Made by a program: the position numbers and the translations under genes | Notes under the pieces: model-generated | Database searches by the model: none | Seen by the model: only the letters and a program-made list of their open reading frames with translations | What the model was told of the DNA's origin: nothing | Shown here: positions 34,332-43,082 of the stretch, piece after piece | How the letters are laid out: the number at the start of each line of letters is the position of its first letter | How positions within the stretch are numbered: the stretch's first letter is position 1 | From: Allobosea sp. | Lineage (GTDB): Bacteria > Pseudomonadota > Alphaproteobacteria > Rhizobiales > Beijerinckiaceae | Length of the DNA stretch: 64,000 nt | Assembly (NCBI RefSeq): GCF_017308015.1 | Contig: NZ_JAFKFW010000002.1 | Coordinates: 310,001 to 374,000 of the forward strand | Reading direction: 5' to 3'

Positions 34332-35615
34332 TCACACCGCCTCGAAGGCCTGCGCCAGATCCGAGATGAGGTCCTCGATATTCTCGATGCCGACCGAGAT
34401 ACGGATCAGGGCATCGGTCAGGCCGATCTCCTCGCGCAGTTCACGAGCGACGCCGGAATGAGTCATCGCGGCCGGGTGCGAGACCAGTGTCTCGGTCCCG
34501 CCCAGGCTCACCGCGAGCTTCATGATCTGCAGGTTGTCGAGCAGCGCGAAAGCCTCCTTCTCACCGCCCTTGACGTCGAAGGCGAAAGTCGAGCCTGCGG
34601 CCGTGCACTGGCGGTCGAAGACGGCCTTGCGTGGATCGCTGTCCTTGAGGTTGCCAAGATAATGGACTCTGGCGACCTTGGGATGGCCTTCGAGATATTC
34701 CGCCACCAGCTTGGCGTTCTCGTTGGCGCGGCTCATGCGGATGTCGAGCGTCTCCAGCGAGCGCATCAGCATCCAGCAGGAGTTCGGATCGAGCTGCGTA
34801 CCGAGCGAACCGCGCCAGGCTTTCACCTGCCGCACGAGGGCTTCCGAGCCGCTGATCGAGCCACCGACGAGATCGGAATGGCCACCGACATATTTGGTCA
34901 GCGAAAGCAGCGACAGGTCGGCGCCCTGCTTCAGCGGCTTCTGGTATTTCGGGCCTAGCATGGTGTTGTCGACGACGACAGGCGGGCGGTGACCCTGCGA
35001 CTTCTCCAGTTCGTCGGCGATCGCCTTGCAGGCAGCAAGATCGACGAGGCCATTGGTGGGGTTGGCCGGGGTCTCGACCAGGATCATCGCGACCCGGCCC
35101 TTGGCCGCGGCGGCACGCGCAACGTCACGCATCTGCGCGATATCGAGCCCGTCGGTAAAACCGAAGGGCGTGACGCCGAAGGCGCCCATCTGATTCTTCA
35201 GCAGCGTCTCGGTGCCGCCATAGAGCGGGCGGGAATGCAGGATCGTATCTCCCGGGCGCAGGAAAGCGAAGCAGGTGGTCGCGATCGCCGCCATGCCCGA
35301 AGCGAAGACCGCGCATTTCTCGGCTTCGTCCCAGATCGCCAGGCGATCCTCGAGGATCTCCATATTGGGATGGTTGAAGCGCGAATAGACGAGGCCGGGC
35401 TTCTCGCCGGGCTTGGGCTGGCGCCGGCCGGAGGTGAAGTCGAAGAAATCCTTGCCCTGCTGGGCATTCTCGAAAACGAATGTCGAGGTCAGGAAGACCG
35501 GCGGCTTCAGCGACCCTTCCGACATGGCCGGCGAATAGCCGAAGCCCATCATCAGCGTCTCGGGATGGAGCTTGCGGTTAGCGATCCGGTCCTTGTGGTA
35601 GTTGTCTGCGCTCAT
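34332..35615 (-). CDS. PLP-dependent Cys/Met metabolism enzyme (methionine gamma-lyase-like)
   Basis: 427 aa from ATG 35615, fold-type I PLP enzyme of the cystathionine gamma-synthase/lyase family. The PLP lysine is Lys241 in SLLSLTKYVGGHSDLVGGSI. Other family blocks are YSRFNHPNMEILEDRLA, VFASGMAAI, RPLYGGTETLL and VETPANPTNGLVDL. The divergent Lrp-type regulator and the operator between them suggest an amino-acid-catabolic role, as in the mdeA-mdeR pair of Pseudomonas putida. Methionine gamma-lyase is the favoured guess; cystathionine gamma-lyase or O-acylhomoserine chemistry cannot be excluded. Confidence 0.85.
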   Translation of the reverse strand: MSADNYHKDRIANRKLHPETLMMGFGYSPAMSEGSLKPPVFLTSTFVFENAQQGKDFFDFTSGRRQPKPGEKPGLVYSRFNHPNMEILEDRLAIWDEAEKCAVFASGMAAIATTCFAFLRPGDTILHSRPLYGGTETLLKNQMGAFGVTPFGFTDGLDIAQMRDVARAAAAKGRVAMILVETPANPTNGLVDLAACKAIADELEKSQGHRPPVVVDNTMLGPKYQKPLKQGADLSLLSLTKYVGGHSDLVGGSISGSEALVRQVKAWRGSLGTQLDPNSCWMLMRSLETLDIRMSRANENAKLVAEYLEGHPKVARVHYLGNLKDSDPRKAVFDRQCTAAGSTFAFDVKGGEKEAFALLDNLQIMKLAVSLGGTETLVSHPAAMTHSGVARELREEIGLTDALIRISVGIENIEDLISDLAQAFEAV

Positions 35616-35717
35616 GGCCGTCTCCCTCTGAATCCTGCGACGCAGGCCGGTTTCTGGCACCAGAGTATTCCCATCAGCGCGCCATTGCTTGGCCGATCAG
35701 CATCGCCCTGATATTCC

Positions 35718-35737
35718 TTGAGCAACTTTCTGCTCAA
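35718..35737. promoter_or_regulatory. Inverted-repeat operator between gamma-lyase and Lrp regulator
   Basis: TTGAGCA-N6-TGCTCAA, a perfect 7-bp inverted repeat, sits 11 nt before the regulator's ATG and about 100 nt before the gamma-lyase ATG. Length and symmetry fit an Lrp/AsnC-family binding site. It probably mediates autorepression and control of the divergent enzyme. Confidence 0.65.
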
Positions 35738-35748
35738 TCTTCATCGAC

Positions 35749-36219
35749 ATGGAGCATATCGTGCTCGACAGCATCGACCGCCGCATTCTCGCCGTACTGC
35801 GCGAGGACGGGCGCATCACCAATCAGGACCTGTCCCAGCGTGTCGGGCTGTCGCCGACGCCGTGCCTCAGGCGCCTGAAGCGTTTGGAGGAAACCGGCGT
35901 CATCCAGGGCTATGCGGCCATTGTCGACCCCAAAGCCTACGGACTGCCCTTCAGCGTCTTCGTCTCGGTGCGGCTGACGCAGCAGAACCAGGAGCAGATC
36001 GCCGAGTTCGAGAAAGCGGTAGAAGGCTGGAGCGAGGTTGCCGAGTGCTACCTCATGACCGGTTCCCAGGATTATCTGCTACGCGTCGTCACCGACGGCA
36101 TCGAGGGCTATGAGCGCTTCCTGAAGCAGAAGGCGACGCGGCTGAAATGCATCCAGTCGGTCGAATCCAACTTCGCGCTGGCGACGATCAAGAAGCGCTC
36201 CGGCCTGCCGCCGGTCTGA
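35749..36219 (+). CDS. Lrp/AsnC family transcriptional regulator
   Basis: 156-residue regulator with the N-terminal winged HTH (LDSIDRRILAVLREDGRITN, then LSQRVGLSPTPCLRRLKRLE) and a C-terminal RAM ligand-binding domain (VAECYLMTGSQDYLLRVVT). It is divergent from the gamma-lyase gene, with a perfect inverted repeat directly upstream, the arrangement of a dedicated amino-acid-responsive regulator. Methionine or a related amino acid is a reasonable but unproven effector. Confidence 0.93.
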   Translation: MEHIVLDSIDRRILAVLREDGRITNQDLSQRVGLSPTPCLRRLKRLEETGVIQGYAAIVDPKAYGLPFSVFVSVRLTQQNQEQIAEFEKAVEGWSEVAECYLMTGSQDYLLRVVTDGIEGYERFLKQKATRLKCIQSVESNFALATIKKRSGLPPV

Positions 36220-36225
36220 AGATTA

Positions 36226-37110
36226 TCAGCGGGCGGCGAACAGCTCGGCCGCCGCGGCCTTGGCCATGCCGCTTTGCTGATGCGCCACGCCGGGCACGGC
36301 AACCTCGCGCCAGCGCAACGCCACACCGAGACGGCGTGCCTCGTCCGCAGCCATAGCTATGAAGTACTCTCCGCGCGCAAAGCGGGTCGGCCCCTGCTCC
36401 TCGGCGCCTCGCGACTTGTTGAGTTGAGGATGGTCGGGATCGATGTCGCGGTCTCCGAGCATGACCAGTACTGGCTTGGAGAAGGCGCGGATCAGCGTGG
36501 CATCGGTCGCGGGGGTAGCCTTGAGCGAATACGGATAAGCGCGATCACCGGCCAAAACGGGCAGCGTGTAGTAGCCGGCATTCGCCACAACCGCCGTCGC
36601 AATGCGCGCCTCAGGCACCAGCATCACCATGCGATGCACGAACTGCGCACCTGCGGAATGACCGAAGATCGTATAGCTGTCGCCGGCAACACGGCCACTG
36701 GCGCGAGCGCCGTCGAACAACCTTTCGATCAGGCCGAAGGTCCATTTCGTCTTGTCGGGCTCGCCGCGCACACCACCCTGCTGGAAACGGCGGCTGGGAA
36801 ACTGCTCCTTGTCGAAGCGCGGCGCCAGAACCAGAAAGCCCGCCCGGTCGGCGGCAGCCTTCCAGGCATCGCGCGCGCCCTTTGCATTGCGGCCCATGCC
36901 ATGGACCGCGATCAGCAGCGGACAGGGCTCGGCGGCACAAACCGGCGGCACATAGGTCGAAACGGCGATGGTGGCTGGCAACGGATCGGAATAGCTGGCC
37001 TCGGCCGGACCGGTCCCCGCGAAGAGTGCCGGCGTTTCGGCAAAGGCAGCGGAAAGGCCGAAGGCCAGCGCCAGACCAGCGACCATCAATCCCCTGCCCG
37101 GCCGCCTCAT
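36226..37110 (-). CDS. Exported alpha/beta hydrolase (poly(3-hydroxyalkanoate) depolymerase/esterase-like)
   Basis: 294 aa from ATG 37110 with a signal peptide (VAGLALAFGLSAAFAE, residues ~10-25). Nucleophile Ser152 lies in IFGHSAGAQFVHR, the oxyanion region is LLIAVHGMGRN, the acid is probably in GDRDID, and the His in VPGVAHQQ. The fold resembles esterases of the LpqC/PHB-depolymerase or dienelactone-hydrolase type; the substrate is unknown. It starts 13 nt after the DUF900 lipoprotein gene, so they are probably co-transcribed. Confidence 0.82.
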   Translation of the reverse strand: MRRPGRGLMVAGLALAFGLSAAFAETPALFAGTGPAEASYSDPLPATIAVSTYVPPVCAAEPCPLLIAVHGMGRNAKGARDAWKAAADRAGFLVLAPRFDKEQFPSRRFQQGGVRGEPDKTKWTFGLIERLFDGARASGRVAGDSYTIFGHSAGAQFVHRMVMLVPEARIATAVVANAGYYTLPVLAGDRAYPYSLKATPATDATLIRAFSKPVLVMLGDRDIDPDHPQLNKSRGAEEQGPTRFARGEYFIAMAADEARRLGVALRWREVAVPGVAHQQSGMAKAAAAELFAAR

Positions 37111-37123
37111 CCCGCCAGCTCCT

Positions 37124-38128
37124 CTAACCGCCGCGATCCATGGCGCGACGCACGACCTGGGTGACCTCGCTGTTGGACAGGAAGAGGTCGTGGCGCAGCA
37201 TGCTCCAGCCCCGACCGGAGGTATCGGCGACTCTGACGCCCAATTCTTCCAACCGCGAGCGATCCGCAGCGCCAGCCCGGGCGACGCCACCGGCGATACG
37301 GGCAGAAACCGCGAGCGCCCGGTCGCCGGGATCGATGATCACCGTCATGCGCTGCGCCAGAGGCCCGAGCTTCTTCACCGTCTGCTCGAAGGCGTCGATA
37401 TCGACATCGGGCGAAGCCAGAACGACAGAACCGATCCGGGCATAGATTTCCCGAGATTCACGCAATTCGCGCAGGCCTTCCAGCGTCAGGAAAGTCCCCA
37501 TGGAATGGGCCACGATATGGATGCGGCCGACGGTCGGGTTGGCGACAAGCGCCTGCAGCGACTGCACGAAGCCGTCACGCGACCAGAGAGCGCTCTCACG
37601 ATCATAGGCATAGTCGAAGAGCTTGCCGCCTGAGGGCCAGGTGAACAGCGCCGTGCGGCCCTGGAATTCCAGCGAATGCGAGAGCTGGCCAGCGCTGCGT
37701 GCCGCGGTCTCGAACGTCTCGTTGAAGCCATGGATGTAGAGCAGCACGTCGCGCCCGTTTACGGCGTCCGAAAAGGCACGCGCAGCGTCGCCCGTCGTCT
37801 CGCGCGAAACCCCGAGCACGGCCCAGTCACCGCTGACCGCCGAGGAGACACGCCCCGCGATACCGCGCCCCGGCGGCGACAGCCGCACCTCGGCGAAGGT
37901 CAACGGTCCGCGATCCGTGTTGAAGAAGGGCGCGGCGTTCCCGGTCGACCGACGCGTCGTCATGACCAGCAGCCGCGGGTCCTTGCCGAGCGCAGACGTA
38001 TCGGCGCGCTCCGGCTCGGAAAAGGGAGACACACTCGCCTCGCTTTGCGCGCAGGCGGCAAGCCCGAGCGGCAGGAACGCGGCGAGGGCCAGCGAACGGC
38101 ATGAAAAGGCGCGCCTTGTAACGGGCAT
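37124..38128 (-). CDS. DUF900 alpha/beta hydrolase lipoprotein
   Basis: 334 aa with a lipoprotein signal peptide (LALAAFLPLGLAACAQ; lipobox LAAC, Cys near residue 26). The DUF900 hydrolase core shows VLLYIHGFNETFETAA, FTWPSGGKLFDYAYDRESAL and the nucleophile motif IVAHSMGTFLTLEGLR. A conserved VVLASPDVDIDAFEQ follows. It is anchored in the envelope and its substrate is unknown. It is paralogous to the next gene upstream (38263-39414); the two share motif order and spacing. Confidence 0.87.
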   Translation of the reverse strand: MPVTRRAFSCRSLALAAFLPLGLAACAQSEASVSPFSEPERADTSALGKDPRLLVMTTRRSTGNAAPFFNTDRGPLTFAEVRLSPPGRGIAGRVSSAVSGDWAVLGVSRETTGDAARAFSDAVNGRDVLLYIHGFNETFETAARSAGQLSHSLEFQGRTALFTWPSGGKLFDYAYDRESALWSRDGFVQSLQALVANPTVGRIHIVAHSMGTFLTLEGLRELRESREIYARIGSVVLASPDVDIDAFEQTVKKLGPLAQRMTVIIDPGDRALAVSARIAGGVARAGAADRSRLEELGVRVADTSGRGWSMLRHDLFLSNSEVTQVVRRAMDRGG

Positions 38129-38262
38129 GGAGACGGGTATCCGGTCAGAAATCGAGGGGCCGAGCTGGCAGCCGGACCTCTAAAGGCAGGTCAAGGCGGC
38201 CAGAATGGGGCAAACCGCCCGCTTCCGCTCCTGAGCGGCCGGAGCGTTGCGCGAAGGCGACA

Positions 38263-39414
38263 TCACCGTGCCGCGCCGGAGATGATCTGGATCGGCGCGT
38301 TGACGACCAGCCCGACGGTCGAACCGACCGTACCCATCACGCCGCCGGCGATATCGCCGACCCTGTCACCGAATTGCGGGCCGGCGAAGCCGATGCCCTT
38401 GTCCTGCTGCAGCCTCTGACCGATGAGCTGCACCACTTTCGGCGAGGACGCGAATTTGGCGTGGTTGAGGCTGTCGCCCGAGGAGACCTCGGACAGGTCG
38501 ATCAGCCGTACGCCGAGCTTCTCCAGCTCCGCGATCGTTTCGGTATCCTTGCTCGACACCGCGCCGAGCCGCGTCTTGTCGCCGGCAAAGCGCCGGGAGA
38601 AGTCGAGTGCCCTGTCGTCGGCCGAAACGAAGACCGTCAGCGGCCGCCGGATGGCGCGCATCTGCGTCCTGAACACGTCAAGATCGACATCGGGCGCCGC
38701 GAGCATGACATCGCGCAGCTTGCCGCCGAAACCTCCATCGCCCCGGATCGCAGCCTGACGGAGCGTCTCCAGCGTCAGCATCGTGCCCATGGAATGGGCG
38801 AGGATATCCATGCGCGCCGGGCCGAGATCGCGGGCGATGGCACGCAGGTTCAGCTCGAGGAAATCGCGCGAATAGAAGGCGCTTTCGCGATCGTAGGGAT
38901 AGGCCAGCAACTGCCCGCGCGAGGGCCAGGTGAACAACACCGGCACGCCCTTGAAGCCGGAATCATAGACGATCTGGGCGAAGCGATAGGCCGCATCGGC
39001 GAAATTCGTGTTGTAGCCGTGGACGAAAACCAAGACGTCGCGTTGGGAAGCCGGCCGCCGCTGCAACTCCTTCCGCACGTCAGAAACAACAGGCGCGAGA
39101 TCGAGCTTCTGGATGTAGATGGCGGAAAAATGCTTGGCGGGGTCGCCCGGCCCGGAATCGGGCAACTCCAGATTGCCGGGTTTATGGATACGCGGGACGG
39201 TGATGTCGAGGCGGGCGAAGGAGAGCTGCGGCCCGCGCTCGCCGCTGAAATAGACCGGCTGCGCCGAGACTTCGCGCGTGGTCGCAACATAGATCTGGAC
39301 GGTTCCGGCGATGTCCTCTTTCGGCGCCTGGCTCAGCTCCAGCACGCGCGGCGTGCCGCAGGCGGCCAGCGCCAACGGCAGAAACAGAACCAACAGGAAA
39401 ACACGAAGCCGCAT
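38263..39414 (-). CDS. DUF900 alpha/beta hydrolase lipoprotein (paralogue)
   Basis: 383 aa from ATG 39414 (ATGs at 39426 and 39435 are alternatives). Lipoprotein signal VFLLVLFLPLALAACG with lipobox LAAC. Core motifs are DVLVFVHGYNTNFADAA, FTWPSRGQLLAYPYDRESAF, ILAHSMGTMLTLETLRQ and MLAAPDVDLDVFRTQM, collinear with the downstream paralogue. It carries an extra C-terminal Gly-rich hydrophobic stretch (GDIAGGVMGTVGSTVGLVVN) that the paralogue lacks. Divergent from meaB, with 132 nt between the starts. Confidence 0.87.
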   Translation of the reverse strand: MRLRVFLLVLFLPLALAACGTPRVLELSQAPKEDIAGTVQIYVATTREVSAQPVYFSGERGPQLSFARLDITVPRIHKPGNLELPDSGPGDPAKHFSAIYIQKLDLAPVVSDVRKELQRRPASQRDVLVFVHGYNTNFADAAYRFAQIVYDSGFKGVPVLFTWPSRGQLLAYPYDRESAFYSRDFLELNLRAIARDLGPARMDILAHSMGTMLTLETLRQAAIRGDGGFGGKLRDVMLAAPDVDLDVFRTQMRAIRRPLTVFVSADDRALDFSRRFAGDKTRLGAVSSKDTETIAELEKLGVRLIDLSEVSSGDSLNHAKFASSPKVVQLIGQRLQQDKGIGFAGPQFGDRVGDIAGGVMGTVGSTVGLVVNAPIQIISGAAR

Positions 39415-39546
39415 CGCCACGCACATCATCGCCAAGTCGTCTCACCGCCACGGCGGATTCACAAGAGGCACACATGACACAGTGATGAAGCAAGTGAGTC
39501 GCAAGGGTGCCTTGTCGCCGGCGCCGGCGGGTTGCTAACTGGCGGC

Positions 39547-40533
39547 ATGGTCGACAGCAGTTCCCCAGCCGATCCGCTCGGCGATGCCATCCTCGCCGGC
39601 GAACGTGCGGCTTTGGCGCGCGCGATCACGCTCGCGGAATCGCGGCGCGCCGATCATCGCGAGCGGGCGCAGGCCCTGATCCAGCGTTTGCTGCCCCATA
39701 CCGGGCGCGCGATCCGGGTCGGCATCACTGGTGTTCCGGGGGTCGGCAAATCGACGACGATCGATGCCCTTGGTACCTATCTGACAGCCAAGGGTCACAA
39801 GGTCGCGGTGCTCGCGGTCGACCCCTCCTCGACTCGTACCGGCGGCTCGATCCTCGGCGACAAGACACGCATGGCCCGCCTCGCGGTCGACCCTGACGCC
39901 TATATCCGCCCCTCCCCTTCTTCGGGCACGCTCGGCGGCGTCGCGGCAAAGACACGCGAGACCATGCTGCTCTGCGAGGCCGCCGGCTTCGACGTCATCC
40001 TGGTTGAGACGGTCGGCGTCGGCCAGTCCGAGACCGCGGTCGCCGACCTCACCGATTTCTTTCTCGTGCTGATGCTGCCCAATGCTGGCGACGAGCTGCA
40101 AGGGATCAAGAAGGGCATCATCGAGCTTGCCGACATGATCGCGGTCAACAAGGCCGATGGCGACGGCGCCACGGCTGCGCGCTCGGCGGCAGCTCAGTAC
40201 AAGGCAGCGCTGCACATCCTGGCGCCTGCCTCGTCGCTCTGGAGCACACCCGTCGTGACGATCTCGGGACTGACCGGGCTCGGCCTCGAAGCCCTGTGGT
40301 CCAAGATCGAGGAGCATCGCGGACGCTTCGAGGCCAAGGGGCTGATTGCCGAGAAGCGCCGCCGGCAGGACGTAAAATGGATGTGGGCGATGGTGCAGGA
40401 CCGGCTTCAGGCGAAACTGCGGAGCGATCCGGCGCTGAAAGCCCGCACGCCGGAGCTCGAGGCCGCCGTCGCGGCCGGGCGCCTGCCGCCGACATCGGCC
40501 GCCGACGAGATCGCGCAAGCGCTGGGATTATAG
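39547..40533 (+). CDS. meaB: Methylmalonyl-CoA mutase-associated GTPase MeaB
   Basis: 328-residue G3E-family GTPase. The P-loop is GITGVPGVGKSTTIDALG (about residues 58-75), followed by VLAVDPSSTRTGGSILGDKTR, the switch-region Asp-Glu in VILVETVGVGQSE, and the base-specifying NKAD in MIAVNKADGDG. It loads and protects adenosylcobalamin in methylmalonyl-CoA mutase. Here it is separated from mutAB by about 10 kb. ATG 39547 was chosen over 39532 by family start. A GC-rich hairpin lies in the 218-nt gap before the convergent asparaginase gene. Confidence 0.95.
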   Translation: MVDSSSPADPLGDAILAGERAALARAITLAESRRADHRERAQALIQRLLPHTGRAIRVGITGVPGVGKSTTIDALGTYLTAKGHKVAVLAVDPSSTRTGGSILGDKTRMARLAVDPDAYIRPSPSSGTLGGVAAKTRETMLLCEAAGFDVILVETVGVGQSETAVADLTDFFLVLMLPNAGDELQGIKKGIIELADMIAVNKADGDGATAARSAAAQYKAALHILAPASSLWSTPVVTISGLTGLGLEALWSKIEEHRGRFEAKGLIAEKRRRQDVKWMWAMVQDRLQAKLRSDPALKARTPELEAAVAAGRLPPTSAADEIAQALGL

Positions 40534-40689
40534 AATTCGGGCTGTAGCTGACGAAGCGCTGGCCTGGGCATGCCAGGCACCGCCAATGATCTCATCGAGG
40601 ACTTTTAGACCGGCGCGTCCCTGATCGAGCTCGACGATGGCAGGTGCCTGGCGGTCAGCGCCAACGACGTCATCGCCGGGGACCTGACG

Positions 40690-40719
40690 AAGCCCCCGAT
40701 GCCAAGGCGTCGGAGGCTT
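40690..40719. terminator. Hairpin between convergent meaB and asparaginase genes
   Basis: AAGCCCCCGATGCC, a 2-nt loop and GGCGTCGGAGGCTT pair over 14 positions with one mismatch and one G-U. No T-run on either side. The rest of the 218-nt gap holds no gene I can support. Confidence 0.45.
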
Positions 40720-40751
40720 GGCCGCGAACGACGCGATGCGCTGAACCCGGA

Positions 40752-41750
40752 TCAGGCAGCAGGCGCGCGGATCCGCCCGACCTCGATGCCGTTCCAGTTC
40801 TTCAGCACGGTCTCGCGCAGCGGCGCGAAGGCGGCCTGCATGGCGTCGTCCATCGGCAGGAAGCGCGCGATCAGGGCGCCGAGCGCGATCTCGGCGGCGC
40901 GGCCGGCGCCATCATCGCATTTCAGGGCGATGCCATAGCCCAGTTCCGGCAAGGCCGCGCAATAGACGCCTTCGGCCCCGGTCTTGGTGAAGGCGCGCGC
41001 GCCGAGCAGGTCCATCAGCCGCGTGTCATAGCGGCCCGTGCCGGCCACCATGAAGGGATGGGCGGCCGCAGCCGCCCGGATACGCGCAGCCGCCTTCGCC
41101 CGCTCCAGCCCAAAGCCACGGCCGGTGCCGAGCCGGGCAAAGCCCAGCGCCAGCGCGGAAAGCGGTACGGCGTAGGACGGGATCGAGCAGCCATCGGTGC
41201 CCATCCGGTCGGCGCTATGGGCGGCACCGGTCACCGCTTCCAGCGCGCCGCGCACCGCTTGTTGCACAGGATGGCCGGCCTTCACATAGCCCCGGGTGTC
41301 CTCGCCCATATTGCAGGACAGGCAGACGAAGCCGGCATGCTTGCCGGAGCAGTTATTGTTGAGAGCGCTCGGCTCGGCGCCCGACTTCGCCAGCGCTCGC
41401 GAAGCGAGTTCGTTCGACGGCCAATGCGCACCGCACTCAAGGCAGCCAGCATCACGGCCGGCCTTGCGGAGCATCGACAACGACGTCTGCGCATGGAGCG
41501 GTTCTCCGGAATGCGAGGAGACCGCGAGCGCGATCTCGGCCTCGGTCAGCCCGTAACGGTCTGCGGCACCGCTCTCGATCAGCGGCAGGCCCTGGATCGC
41601 CTTGACGGCCGAGCGCGGGAAGACCGGGCGTTCGACATCCCCCGCCGAGAAAACCACGCCGCCGTCGGCATCAACCACGATCGCCGCGCCGCGGTGGCGG
41701 GATTCGACGACATTGCCGCGCGTGACCTCGGCGAGCACAGGGTTTTCCAT
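40752..41750 (-). CDS. L-asparaginase, Rhizobium etli type (ReAV-like, pfam06089)
   Basis: 332 aa from ATG 41750, chosen because GGAGGT lies 4 nt upstream. This class is unrelated to the EcAI/EcAII and Ntn asparaginases. Residues matching the ReAV active site are Ser47 and Lys50 in FPRSAVKAIQ, and the metal-site Cys134, Lys137 and Cys188 in NNNCSGKHAG and GTDGCSIPSYA. Each is offset by one from ReAV numbering. It hydrolyses asparagine to aspartate and ammonia. It is divergent from the formamidase-like hydrolase at 41890, 139 nt between starts. Confidence 0.9.
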   Translation of the reverse strand: MENPVLAEVTRGNVVESRHRGAAIVVDADGGVVFSAGDVERPVFPRSAVKAIQGLPLIESGAADRYGLTEAEIALAVSSHSGEPLHAQTSLSMLRKAGRDAGCLECGAHWPSNELASRALAKSGAEPSALNNNCSGKHAGFVCLSCNMGEDTRGYVKAGHPVQQAVRGALEAVTGAAHSADRMGTDGCSIPSYAVPLSALALGFARLGTGRGFGLERAKAAARIRAAAAAHPFMVAGTGRYDTRLMDLLGARAFTKTGAEGVYCAALPELGYGIALKCDDGAGRAAEIALGALIARFLPMDDAMQAAFAPLRETVLKNWNGIEVGRIRAPAA

Positions 41751-41889
41751 GGCGACCTCCATTGCCCATTCGTCAGGGCTTGCCGCCTTTTGGCGCCGAC
41801 ACGAGGTCCTGTCAAAAGCGCTGGCGCGAAGAGCGCCGGGCTGCCACGGTGCGGCCGAGCCAACCACGCCCTTCAGCGATGGAAGACCG

Positions 41890-42714
41890 ATGTCGCCGGA
41901 CTACGAGACCGAGTACAACAACCGCGCCCGCGTGCCGGAACATCCCGGCATCATCGCCGGCTGGCAGGCAGATGCCGCCGCCTATCGCAGCGAAGCGCTG
42001 GCCGAGCTGGACGTGTCCTACGGCGAGGGCGAACGCCAAGCCTATGACCTGTTCAAGCCTGAAGCGATCCGCGGCAATGCGCTGGTGATGTTCATCCATG
42101 GCGGCTACTGGCAGGCGCTGGATCGCAGCTATTTCTCGCATATGGCGCGCGGACTGAACCGGCTCGGCCTGCCGGTCGCGGTCGTCGGCTACGACCTCTG
42201 CCCGCAGGTGCATCTTGGCCATATCGTCTGGGAACTGCAGCAAGCGGCGGCGGCGCTATGGCGACGCTTCAACCTGCCGGTGATCGCGACAGGGCATTCA
42301 GCCGGCGGGCATCTCAGCGCCTGCACGCTCGCCACGGACTGGAAGAATGTCGACGCCAGTCTCCCGGACCAGCTCGTGCCCGCGGCCTATGGCATCTCCG
42401 GGCTCTACAACCTGAAGCCCCTCGTTGAGACCAGCATCAACAAGGCGCTGAATCTCGACCTCCCCGCCGCAGAACTCGAAAGCCCGCTATTCTGGCCGGC
42501 GCCGTCCCGGCTGACGATGGATGCGGTGGTCGGTGGTGCCGAGAGCGAAGAATATCACCGGCAGAGCCGTCGGCTCGTCGATGTCTGGGGGCTGGAAGGC
42601 GTGACGACACGCTATGAAGAGATACCGGGCTCCAACCATTTCACGGTGATCGCCGGGCTGACCGACCCGGAGAATGCGATGACACGGCGCATCGCTGCGC
42701 TCGCCGGCGCTTGA
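41890..42714 (+). CDS. Alpha/beta hydrolase, kynurenine formamidase-like
   Basis: 274-residue cytoplasmic alpha/beta hydrolase. It has the HGGYW oxyanion motif in MFIHGGYWQALDRSYF typical of BNA7/kynurenine-formamidase-like esterases, nucleophile Ser in ATGHSAGGHLSACTLA, and a likely His in PGSNHFTVI. N-terminal region DYETEYNNRARVPEHPGII is shared by the family. Formamidase activity is possible, but no other tryptophan-catabolic gene is nearby. The next gene downstream is a small RAM-domain protein 52 nt away. Confidence 0.85.
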   Translation: MSPDYETEYNNRARVPEHPGIIAGWQADAAAYRSEALAELDVSYGEGERQAYDLFKPEAIRGNALVMFIHGGYWQALDRSYFSHMARGLNRLGLPVAVVGYDLCPQVHLGHIVWELQQAAAALWRRFNLPVIATGHSAGGHLSACTLATDWKNVDASLPDQLVPAAYGISGLYNLKPLVETSINKALNLDLPAAELESPLFWPAPSRLTMDAVVGGAESEEYHRQSRRLVDVWGLEGVTTRYEEIPGSNHFTVIAGLTDPENAMTRRIAALAGA

Positions 42715-42766
42715 TCTCGGCCCATCGAAGATTCTATCCAGACCCGACAGAATTTCGGAGCATGCC

Positions 42767-43003
42767 ATGCAGACCTTCTTCGTCGAGATCAAATGCAAGC
42801 TCGGCAAGACCTACGAGGTCGCCAGCGAACTGGCTGATCGCGAGATCGCGTCCGAGATCTACTCGACCGCCGGCAACTACGACATCCTGGCCAAGTTCCA
42901 CGTCGCGGCCGATGTCGATATCGGCCATTTCGTCGCGCAGAAGGTACAGTCGATCCCGGAGATCGCCGACACGCATACGATCATCACCTTCAAGGCGTTC
43001 TGA
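42767..43003 (+). CDS. Stand-alone Lrp/AsnC ligand-binding (RAM) domain protein
   Basis: 78 residues that form a complete beta-alpha-beta-beta-alpha-beta RAM domain (FFVEIKCKLGKTYEVASEL, then YSTAGNYDILAKFHV, ending THTIITFKAF) with no HTH. Such proteins bind amino acids and can form oligomers alone or with full-length Lrp proteins. ATG 42767 follows a weak SD. A perfect 13-bp inverted repeat follows 24 nt after its stop. Confidence 0.9.
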   Translation: MQTFFVEIKCKLGKTYEVASELADREIASEIYSTAGNYDILAKFHVAADVDIGHFVAQKVQSIPEIADTHTIITFKAF

Positions 43004-43027
43004 GAGCCGACCCCTTACCTGAATCCG

Positions 43028-43069
43028 CATCCTGAGAAGCGGTTCCTCGCGGAATGGCTTCTCAGGATG
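43028..43069. repeat. Palindromic repeat after the RAM-domain gene
   Basis: CATCCTGAGAAGC and GCTTCTCAGGATG, perfect 13-bp arms with a 16-nt loop. It belongs to the 356-nt gap 43004-43359, which has no supportable gene. Probably also acts as terminator for the gene ending at 43003. Confidence 0.7.
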
Positions 43070-43082
43070 ATTCAGTTGTCTC

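Noticed and set aside
40534-40751. A small gene in the meaB-asparaginase gap
   Set aside because: Short frames exist but none has a start with a ribosome site or a recognisable motif; the hairpin suffices to explain the region.
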